Source: Bacteroidia bacterium
GTDB lineage: Bacteria; Bacteroidota; Bacteroidia; UKL13-3
Assembly (NCBI GenBank): GCA_022402405.1
Contig: JAKRSG010000296.1
Location: 1 to 8,024, forward strand
DNA length: 8,024 nt
Reading direction: 5' to 3'
The first letter of the stretch is position 1. Every line of letters starts with the position of its first letter. The notes beneath the pieces are model-generated. The model was not told the origin of the DNA, did no database searches, and saw nothing but the letters and a program-made list of their open reading frames with translations. Both the position numbers and the translations under genes were made by a program. Positions 1-6,255 of this stretch are shown here, piece by piece.

Positions 1-1
1 T

Positions 2-1297
2 AAAGAAACTCCTTGGTACGAAACAACCTTTAACCCCATTGTAAACGCAAAGGGAGAGGTAGATGGAGTGGCCATTTATTCTCAGGATGTAACGGAAAAG
101 AAAAAAATAGAACAAGATTTACTAAAAGCAAAAAACGAGGCAATTGCTGCGGCTCAAACAAAGTCAGAATTTCTTTCTAATATGAGTCATGAAATACGGA
201 CTCCAATGAACGCCATTATTGGTTTAACAGAGCTTTTACTCGAAGAAGAGTTTGAAGCACCAATTATGGAAAATATCAAATCTATTAAATACTCTGCCGA
301 TAACCTTTTAGTTATTATCAATGATATTCTCGACTTTTCTAAAATAGAAGCAGGAAAGGTAACGTTTGAAAATATCGACTTCAACATCAGACATCGCATG
401 TCGGAGTTGATGAAAACATTTGATCACAGAACCAAAGAAAAAGGCATTGATTTTACCATTAATATAGAAAAACAAGTACCTGAAATAATAAAAGGTGATC
501 CATTTAGGTTGAACCAAATATTATTTAATTTAGTTGGCAATGCAATCAAATTTACCTCTGAGGGAAGTATCATAGTTTCGGTAAAAATTGGCACCAAAAA
601 TGAGCACCAAATTAGTCTCAAATTTGCTGTTTCAGATAGTGGAATTGGAATTCCAATAAGTCAGCAATCTAAAATATTCGAAAGTTTTACCCAAGCTAAT
701 ACGGATACCACCAGAAAATATGGCGGAACAGGATTAGGACTCGCCATTACTAAAAATTTGGTTCAGCTACAGAATGGTACTATTGGGATAGAAAGTGAAG
801 TTGGAAAAGGCACAACCTTTACCGTGGAGATTCCATATTATATTGGAGAAAGAAAGAACATAGAAGAAAACAATAAAAAAAGTGATGAATTGGCAGATTT
901 ATCTTCATTAAATATTTTATTAGTAGAAGATAATATCATGAATCAATTCGTAGCTAAGCAGTTTTTCAAAAAGTGGAAAAATGAACTTATAATTGCTAAT
1001 CATGGAGCAGAAGCTATAACGATATTAGCAGCAAGAGAAGATATTGACGTAGTTCTTATGGATCTTCAAATGCCTGAGATGAGTGGATTTGAGGCAGCAG
1101 CTGTTATTAGAGCTACAAATAGTATTGTTAAAAACCCATCCATTCCAATTATTGCTTTGTCTGCAGATGCTTTCTTAGAAACTCGCAGAAAAGTAATTGA
1201 AGCAGGAATGAACGACTATGTTACCAAACCATTTAAACCAGAAGAACTGTACAGTAAAATTTTAAAATACACCCAAAAAGTGAGCATTTCGGAATGA
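2..1297 (+). CDS. PAS/hybrid sensor histidine kinase with fused receiver, 5' end missing
   Basis: This is the C-terminal part of a two-component hybrid kinase; the frame is open from base 2, so the start and any sensor or membrane segments lie upstream. In order I see the tail of a PAS/PAC domain (DVTEKKKIEQDL, about 85-125), a HisKA dimerisation helix with phospho-acceptor His in SHEIRTPMNAI (His codon 188-190), a HATPase_c domain with N-box (NQILFNLVGNAIKFT), G1 box DSGIGI (from 635) and G2 box GGTGLGL (from 722), then a receiver domain with LLVEDN, phospho-acceptor Asp in MDLQMP (codon 1061-1063) and the conserved Lys in TKPFKP (codon 1226-1228). All catalytic boxes are intact, so it should autophosphorylate on His and pass phosphate to its own receiver. 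No output domain follows, so an Hpt protein or separate regulator is presumably needed. The signal and target cannot be told. Its stop overlaps the next gene's start by four bases, suggesting co-transcription. Confidence 0.95.
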   Translation, partial: KETPWYETTFNPIVNAKGEVDGVAIYSQDVTEKKKIEQDLLKAKNEAIAAAQTKSEFLSNMSHEIRTPMNAIIGLTELLLEEEFEAPIMENIKSIKYSADNLLVIINDILDFSKIEAGKVTFENIDFNIRHRMSELMKTFDHRTKEKGIDFTINIEKQVPEIIKGDPFRLNQILFNLVGNAIKFTSEGSIIVSVKIGTKNEHQISLKFAVSDSGIGIPISQQSKIFESFTQANTDTTRKYGGTGLGLAITKNLVQLQNGTIGIESEVGKGTTFTVEIPYYIGERKNIEENNKKSDELADLSSLNILLVEDNIMNQFVAKQFFKKWKNELIIANHGAEAITILAAREDIDVVLMDLQMPEMSGFEAAAVIRATNSIVKNPSIPIIALSADAFLETRRKVIEAGMNDYVTKPFKPEELYSKILKYTQKVSISE

Positions 1298-1737
1298 GTA
1301 TTTTCTATAAACCAGAAGAAATAAGTCTTGAAGCCCTAAATAATAGAGGCAAAAACACCATGGCAGAATGGTTAGGAATAGAATTCTGTGAAATAGGTGA
1401 TGATTATTTAGTTGCTAAAATGCCTGTAGACCACAGAACGGTTCAGCCCTTAGGAGTTGTTAATGGAGGAGCCTTTTGTGCACTTGCAGAAACAGTTGGA
1501 AGCATGGCTGCCAACTTATGTTTAGACCGTTCCAAATTTGTAGCATTAGGATTAGATATTAATGCCAATCACCTTAAAAGTGCCAATAAAGATTTTGTAT
1601 ATGGAACCACACGTGCTTTTCATGTGGGTAAAAGCACACAGGTATGGGAAATAAAAATAACAGACTCTGAAGGAAAACTATGCTGCATAAGCAGATTAAC
1701 CATGGCAATTGTACCTTTGTTGCCTAATGGAAAATAA
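1294..1737 (+). CDS. menI: MenI/YdiI-like hotdog thioesterase (probable DHNA-CoA hydrolase)
   Basis: This 147-residue single hotdog-fold protein resembles E. coli YdiI/MenI along its whole length: an opening with SLEALNNRG, then MPVDHRT, QPLGVVNGGA, LAETVGSMA, INANHLKSA and a final strand with LCCISRLTMAIV. YdiI-type enzymes hydrolyse 1,4-dihydroxy-2-naphthoyl-CoA in cytosolic menaquinone synthesis. The expected catalytic Glu is present (Glu66 in LAET), as is Gln51 in QP. The His that normally opens the HGG motif is Asn57 here (codon AAT at 1462-1464). The ATG overlaps the kinase stop as ATGA, and the 3' end overlaps the isochorismate synthase start by 11 bases, so translational coupling is likely. 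The neighbouring isochorismate synthase supports a menaquinone role by context. Alternatives are a phenylacetyl-CoA (PaaI-type) or general acyl-CoA thioesterase. The fold is certain; the substrate is inferred. Confidence 0.85.
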   Translation: MSIFYKPEEISLEALNNRGKNTMAEWLGIEFCEIGDDYLVAKMPVDHRTVQPLGVVNGGAFCALAETVGSMAANLCLDRSKFVALGLDINANHLKSANKDFVYGTTRAFHVGKSTQVWEIKITDSEGKLCCISRLTMAIVPLLPNGK

Positions 1738-2797
1738 TTCTTCGAACGCATTTGCCTTGTTTAAACTACCCAATTCAAAAAACATAAATTGGGTAAATGG
1801 AATTTGTACTTCTGAGTTCAAATCCATTAAAGATATACCCAATAACACATTTGTTATTTCTTCTTTTAATAGCAGCGATTTAGCATATTATTTTCCTTTT
1901 CAAAAAGTTAATGAATTTCATAACGAATCTTTAACCCAATTAATTGATGTTATAGATTCAAAGGTGAATTTTAACTTTAAAACAAGTGGTGAAGAATCTT
2001 ATATTAAGCTTGTTTCAAATGCAGTTAATACGCTTAGAACTCATCCAAACTCATTTAAAAAAGTAGTGTTAGCTAACACTAAAACTATTGAAAAAACTGG
2101 TTTTGAACCCATTTCTTTTTTTAAAAAATTAGCAGAATATTACCCTTCCGCATTTGTGTATTGCGCCTTCACTCCAGCCAGCGGATGGTGGATTGGCGCT
2201 AGTCCTGAAACGTTAATTACAAGTCACCAAAATCAATATACCAGCATAGCATTAGCAGGAACTTTACCACCAAATGCCCAAAGAAGTTTTAACGACAAGG
2301 AAATTGAAGAACAACATTTAGTAGAATTATTTATTGAAGAGAAGTTAAAAGAAGCCAAACTATCTTTTCTGAAAAACGGACCAGAAGCCTTTGCCACCGG
2401 TCACCTAACTCACCTTAAAACGAGTTATGTTTTCGGTTCGAACCAAAACCAAGAGGAAATTTTAGATTTACTAAAAATAATAAACCCTACACCAGCAGTA
2501 GCCGGATTGCCTGCAGAGAAAGCTTTAGCATTTATTAAAGAATATGAAGGCATATCTAGAGAGTTTTATGCGGGATTTATAGGCATAAAGCAACAAGATA
2601 ATCTGCAATTATTTGTAAATCTTCGATGTTTACATTGGCAAAAACCACACATTACTCTTTTTGCAGGTGCTGGTATTACAGAAGATTCCGACCCCAAGAG
2701 CGAATGGGAAGAAACTCAGCACAAAATGAATACCCTTGAAAAGTTTCTTTTTACTATTTTCGCAAGCGGCATTTTATTTTATGGCCAAATTATTTGA
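1727..2797 (+). CDS. menF: Isochorismate synthase (MenF-type chorismate-binding enzyme)
   Basis: This is a 356-residue chorismate-utilising enzyme expected to convert chorismate to isochorismate, the first committed step of menaquinone (or catecholate siderophore) synthesis. Family motifs run in order: KVVLAN with Lys112 as likely general base, GASPETL with Glu161 as likely general acid, ALAGT (176-179), NDKEIEEQH with Glu195 as likely Mg ligand, NPTPAVAGLP (253-262), SREFYAG (277-283), and AGAGI followed by SDPKSEWEET with Glu329 as second Mg ligand. The Lys-to-Glu spacing of 49 fits the 50 I recall for E. coli MenF and EntC. I chose ATG 1727 over an in-frame TTG at 1709 because it is the first ATG and gives a shorter overlap (11 bases) with menI. 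Two oddities: the residue after KVVLA is Asn rather than the usual Arg, and the protein runs about 12 hydrophobic residues past the usual C-terminus. The adjacent thioesterase favours MenF over EntC. No MenD gene is in view. Confidence 0.9.
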   Translation: MENNSSNAFALFKLPNSKNINWVNGICTSEFKSIKDIPNNTFVISSFNSSDLAYYFPFQKVNEFHNESLTQLIDVIDSKVNFNFKTSGEESYIKLVSNAVNTLRTHPNSFKKVVLANTKTIEKTGFEPISFFKKLAEYYPSAFVYCAFTPASGWWIGASPETLITSHQNQYTSIALAGTLPPNAQRSFNDKEIEEQHLVELFIEEKLKEAKLSFLKNGPEAFATGHLTHLKTSYVFGSNQNQEEILDLLKIINPTPAVAGLPAEKALAFIKEYEGISREFYAGFIGIKQQDNLQLFVNLRCLHWQKPHITLFAGAGITEDSDPKSEWEETQHKMNTLEKFLFTIFASGILFYGQII

Positions 2798-2802
2798 TTA
2801 GC

Positions 2803-3579
2803 ATGTTTGATAGAGAGAGACCAAGTTTTGAAGATAGCAATAATGTTACAGTTAAGAGATGCTTCTTCGCCTATGAGTGGGCAAAATCGTTTTTAACAGG
2901 AAAAGAAACTGCAGATATTGGCTGCGCTGATGGCTATGGAACGCAATACTTGGCCGATTTTACAAAAAATACAGTTGGTGTAGATTATAGCGAAACAACT
3001 ATTGCAGAAGCCAGAAAAAAGTATGGCTCTAAAATGAATTTAAGTTTTGTTTCTGGCAAGGTTCCTCCTATTCCTTTAGAATCTGAAAGTAAAGAGGTAG
3101 TTACTGCTTTTCAGTTTATAGAACACATAGAATCAAGAAAAGCTTTTATGCAAGATGTAAAGCGTGTATTAAAGCCGGGTGGTGTTTTTCTATGCACCAC
3201 TCCAAATGCTAAAATGAGCATCGCACGTAACCCTTTTCATGTGCACGAATATAGCTTCGATGAAATGCGTAAAGAAGCTTCGGAAGTGTTTGATAGTATC
3301 GAACTTTGGGGCGTACAAGGAAATGAAAAAGTGAATACGTATTACGAAGAAAATGCTCGTTGGGCCAAGAAAATATTACGCTTAGACCCATTAGGCCTAC
3401 ACAAAATAATTCCTGCATCTTGGTTAGTTACCCCTTACAACTTTTTAACCAGTATGATGAGAAAAGACCTTAAAGAAAAAAACGCTGATACTCTAAGAAT
3501 AGAGACCAGCGATTTTTTCTTAACTCAAGATAAATTAGATTTTACTTGGGATATCGTTTTAATAGGACGCAAAAACTAA
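2803..3579 (+). CDS. Class I SAM-dependent methyltransferase, substrate unknown
   Basis: This 258-residue cytosolic protein has a Methyltransf_11-type Rossmann core. Motif I is DIGCADGYG (38-46), the acidic residue ending strand 2 is Asp61 in VDYSE, the post-II motif is QFIEHI (104-109), and LKPGG (123-127) precedes the FLCTTPN strand. HVHEYSFDEM after the core is a common feature of small-molecule or glycan methyltransferases. The last roughly 100 residues (from RWAKKILRLDPLGL) are an add-on I cannot name. It does not look like the menaquinone enzyme UbiE/MenG, whose characteristic N-terminus and motifs are absent. I chose ATG 2803, five bases after the menF stop; an in-frame TTG at 2794 would add three residues and overlap that stop as TTGA. 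Its own stop lies inside the convergent hairpin at 3567-3599. Membership of the upstream operon is likely from spacing, but no shared pathway is evident. Confidence 0.85.
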   Translation: MFDRERPSFEDSNNVTVKRCFFAYEWAKSFLTGKETADIGCADGYGTQYLADFTKNTVGVDYSETTIAEARKKYGSKMNLSFVSGKVPPIPLESESKEVVTAFQFIEHIESRKAFMQDVKRVLKPGGVFLCTTPNAKMSIARNPFHVHEYSFDEMRKEASEVFDSIELWGVQGNEKVNTYYEENARWAKKILRLDPLGLHKIIPASWLVTPYNFLTSMMRKDLKEKNADTLRIETSDFFLTQDKLDFTWDIVLIGRKN

Positions 3580-3599
3580 TGTTTAATTAGTTTTTGCGT
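3567..3599. terminator. Perfect inverted repeat, probable bidirectional terminator between convergent genes
   Basis: Left arm ACGCAAAAACTAAT (3567-3580), loop GTTTA (3581-3585) and right arm ATTAGTTTTTGCGT (3586-3599) form a perfect 14-bp stem with a five-base loop. The sequence is nearly symmetrical, so transcripts from either strand fold the same way, and each ends in an arm carrying five U residues. The stop codons of both convergent genes (TAA 3577-3579 on plus; TAG at 3578-3576 on minus) lie in the left arm. The stem is AT-rich and the U run is inside the arm rather than after it, so it is not a textbook intrinsic terminator. Position between two converging genes is the main support. Confidence 0.65.
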
Positions 3600-6104
3600 T
3601 ACTTGATTTGAGGCGTTTCTTAACTGTAAGAAATAAATTCCTGCTGGCACATCGTCCATTTTTACTTCTATACTTTCTGTTAGTTCAAAACTCTTTATTT
3701 GAGCTCCCATAACATTGAATAATTTAGCTTCTACTTTTCCATTTGGTTCAAGCCATTTTATAATAAGGTTTTGACTAAACGGATTTGGATAAACTTGTAG
3801 TTTCTTTAATGCCTCTAACTCCTTTAAGCTGTTTGTCATGTCTAACATAAAATAGTCGGATGTATCTGATACATTTGAGTTTTTATCCTTAACCCTTACT
3901 ATTCCAAAAGGATTGGTAAACGGACTAACAGCCATAACAGAAAACGAGTCTTTGGAAGCCAAATGAGTTCCACCACTAAACCATGTTTGCATAGAATCTA
4001 AACTTATAAAAACTTCTACAGAGTCTATATCTTGACTCATCCAGCTTATTAATAATCTTTTCCCAATGCCCCATGTATCAGATGATAGTGGACTAGTTAC
4101 AGTAATTTGGGGTTGAGTTGGCGTAGAATCTGGCACATAACTCATATTTCTGAAATTAATTCTATTCACCCATTCAGGGAAATCTATAAATGGATTTCTG
4201 TTTCCTTGCGTTTGGGCTACAAACTCATTACGTGCAATTTCTAGGTCATCTGGCGGATCCATTTGATGCCATTGTTTTAACAAATCTAAATTTTGTTGTG
4301 AAGGAATAGACCAATTTAAACCATTAATTCCATGGTAACAAGTTGCCATATAAAACAAGGCACGGGCTATATCTCCTTTTTGTTCTGGGCGAGGCTCGTA
4401 TGCAGTTCTATTAGCACTATCTCTTCCAAGAACACCAAAGCCTGTTGGGGCGGTATAGGTAGCAGTTACAACCTCATCAAAAGGGTTATTGCTTCTTCTG
4501 CTATTGGCATTTGCTTGGTGAGCAGGAAATAAATTGTGTAAGTCGTTAAACTCTGGCAATTCTTTGCTAGTTCCAGGTGCATTTGGCCAATCTGGATTTC
4601 CCATATTACTTGGCATCCAACTTTGAGGCCATGTGTGTTCACGCGTTAAAACCGCACCATTATTTCCAGCAGCCCATAAAAATGGTTCATCGTATAAAAA
4701 CTGATGATTGGTATACACACAGGTAACAACCTTTTTGCCGTTTGTAGTATCGCGTGTTAACCACGGATTCACCATTCTAGAAATATAGTTGCTGTAATAA
4801 ATCGTGTCGTGTGGATTAATTCGAGCACTTAAACTTGTTACAAAATTGGACTCTCTTGGGTTAATTCCTGCATAATAGCTTCCAGGTGTTCTGCCACTTG
4901 TAGTTACACTTCCCAATTGAACATTAGTGGTGCGGTAGTTTTCAAATCCGGCCGGACCATTAAACGTAAAACAAGCATAGTGATAGGTTTTATTTGCCAA
5001 CACATAAGTTGGTCTATAACTCATTAAGGTATCAGAAACATATTCTATTTGGGCTGAACCAATAAAGTCGCCCTTTTTATATGTAATACCATCAATAGGT
5101 GATTCGCTAACGGCTGAACCCAACTTCTTGAGTATTATAAAACGCTCAGGTTTTTGTCCGGTATAAGCAGCATTAACAGTATATCCATACGATTTTACAT
5201 CAGAAAAGGTTAAGCTATTTACATAGCCACTTGGTTCAGTTGCCACATTTCCACCGATGCCATATAAATCTAAAACAAACGGATTTTTTAAAGAGTCGTT
5301 TGAATATATTTTCATCATCGCTTTTCTAGACCCATTAGTGCTTGCACTAAATTGTAAGGTAACATTAGAGCTCGAATTCGCGTTCACAGAAAGTGGCAAT
5401 CCTGTTACAGAATAATCACTTGCGGCATCTCCGGTAAACACAATGCTATCTATAGTTAAGGTTTGAACCGACCCTTTATTCTGCATAGAAAATACAGTAG
5501 AAGCACTATTTCCAATAATGGTTTGTGCACCATTAACTAAGCTAGAAGCACCTCTTAAAACAGCCAAGTTAGCCTCAGGAGCGGCTGGTGGCGCCAGAAT
5601 CATAACGCTGTCTACACCCATGTTTCCGGAAATCTTTTGTGCAAAAAGAAACCTTATAAATCTTGAACCATCATTAGGAAAATCTACATATCTTGTAAAA
5701 CCAGATGGTGAAGTTGTTGTAGAGGATTTATATGTTATTATACGCATACTTGACCAAGTTAATCCGTTAGAACTTTCCTGAATTTCAAATTGTCCACTCC
5801 AGGCATTACCAGCGTTTTGAGGGCTTAAATAGTAACTAAGAGGACCTGATTTACCTGAATAATGAATAATAAAATTTTCTCCTGGCAAATCTAATCTACA
5901 AGACAGGTCTCCATTAACTGACGCTGAACCTGAAACACCAAAAGCATATGTTAAATTTCCGTTGGTACCAAGATTCATTGTCCAACCGCTAGGTGGCGTT
6001 GAAATGCCCGGATTACTGAAATTCCAGCTGGTAGGTAAATTGGTTTGAGCCAAAACGCACAACTGAACAATTAGTAATGAGGCTAAAAAAGAAAACTTTT
6101 TCAT
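3576..6104 (-). CDS. Secreted multidomain endonuclease I with type IX secretion sorting domain
   Basis: This 842-residue protein should be exported by Sec, carried across the outer membrane by type IX secretion, and then cut nucleic acid outside the cell or at its surface. Residues 1-20 are a signal peptide (MKKF, then a hydrophobic run ending in LAQ). About 22-170 is a beta-rich region of unclear family. About 178-285 resembles the choice-of-anchor-D/ASPM-SPD-2-Hydin Ig-like fold, ending in DLYGIGG. About 290-395 looks FN3-like. About 408-652 is the endonuclease I (NucM/EndA/Vvn) core: LTREHTWPQSW with Glu489 and catalytic His490, DLHNLFP from Asp521, ANANSRRSNNPF with the likely metal-binding Asn at 532 or 534, KGDIARALFYM, and QGNRNPFIDFPEWV. 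About 660-755 is Ig-like, and about 762-842 is a Por-type sorting tail with VYPNP, GKVEAKLFNVMG and PAGIYFLQL. No catalytic residue looks missing. Typical roles are phosphate or nucleotide scavenging or degrading extracellular DNA. It is monocistronic and convergent with the methyltransferase gene. Confidence 0.93.
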   Translation of the reverse strand: MKKFSFLASLLIVQLCVLAQTNLPTSWNFSNPGISTPPSGWTMNLGTNGNLTYAFGVSGSASVNGDLSCRLDLPGENFIIHYSGKSGPLSYYLSPQNAGNAWSGQFEIQESSNGLTWSSMRIITYKSSTTTSPSGFTRYVDFPNDGSRFIRFLFAQKISGNMGVDSVMILAPPAAPEANLAVLRGASSLVNGAQTIIGNSASTVFSMQNKGSVQTLTIDSIVFTGDAASDYSVTGLPLSVNANSSSNVTLQFSASTNGSRKAMMKIYSNDSLKNPFVLDLYGIGGNVATEPSGYVNSLTFSDVKSYGYTVNAAYTGQKPERFIILKKLGSAVSESPIDGITYKKGDFIGSAQIEYVSDTLMSYRPTYVLANKTYHYACFTFNGPAGFENYRTTNVQLGSVTTSGRTPGSYYAGINPRESNFVTSLSARINPHDTIYYSNYISRMVNPWLTRDTTNGKKVVTCVYTNHQFLYDEPFLWAAGNNGAVLTREHTWPQSWMPSNMGNPDWPNAPGTSKELPEFNDLHNLFPAHQANANSRRSNNPFDEVVTATYTAPTGFGVLGRDSANRTAYEPRPEQKGDIARALFYMATCYHGINGLNWSIPSQQNLDLLKQWHQMDPPDDLEIARNEFVAQTQGNRNPFIDFPEWVNRINFRNMSYVPDSTPTQPQITVTSPLSSDTWGIGKRLLISWMSQDIDSVEVFISLDSMQTWFSGGTHLASKDSFSVMAVSPFTNPFGIVRVKDKNSNVSDTSDYFMLDMTNSLKELEALKKLQVYPNPFSQNLIIKWLEPNGKVEAKLFNVMGAQIKSFELTESIEVKMDDVPAGIYFLQLRNASNQVTQKLIKH

Positions 6105-6255
6105 AAAAACACGATTTATTTAAACCTGCAAGTTAGCCCTTTTAAATCAATTAATTATTGTCAAACTTTAAACAAAAACACTCACTCCATTAGAAGTAAC
6201 CAAAACCATAATAAAGAAATATCTATTACTTTCATCCCCTTAGCCATTTAACCCT
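6105..6255. other. Divergent intergenic region; promoters for both flanking genes expected
   Basis: This 151-base AT-rich stretch separates the starts of the leftward endonuclease gene and the rightward DUF2851 gene, so both promoters should be here. On the minus strand there is an exact TTGACA at 6164-6159 and, nearer the gene, TAACTTGC, which only partly matches the Bacteroidota -7 box TAnnTTTG; the spacing between them is too long for a pair. I see no convincing -33/-7 pair on the plus strand, no clear Shine-Dalgarno for either gene, no strong hairpin and no small open reading frame. AATTAATT near 6149-6156 is a short palindrome but unremarkable at this base composition. Confidence 0.4.

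Noticed and set aside
187..621. Open frames on the minus strand opposite the histidine kinase
   Set aside because: They mirror conserved HisKA and HATPase codons and show no motif or signal of their own.
1709..1726. Upstream TTG start for isochorismate synthase
   Set aside because: It would add six residues unlike any family N-terminus and lengthen the overlap with menI; ATG 1727 is in frame and sufficient.
2794..2802. TTG start of the methyltransferase overlapping the menF stop as TTGA
   Set aside because: Possible, but ATG 2803 lies only nine bases later and is the commoner start; kept as an alternative only.
2803..3579. Methyltransferase as the menaquinone enzyme MenG/UbiE
   Set aside because: Tempting next to menI and menF, but the UbiE-specific N-terminal and core motifs are absent; only general class I motifs are seen.
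5518..5781. Open frame on the plus strand inside the endonuclease gene
   Set aside because: It lies opposite a well-supported coding region with recognisable domains, and its translation has no recognisable features; the same holds for 4332-4532.
6159..6164. TTGACA on the minus strand as a sigma-70 -35 box
   Set aside because: No -10 match follows at 16-18 bases, and Bacteroidota promoters use a different consensus.
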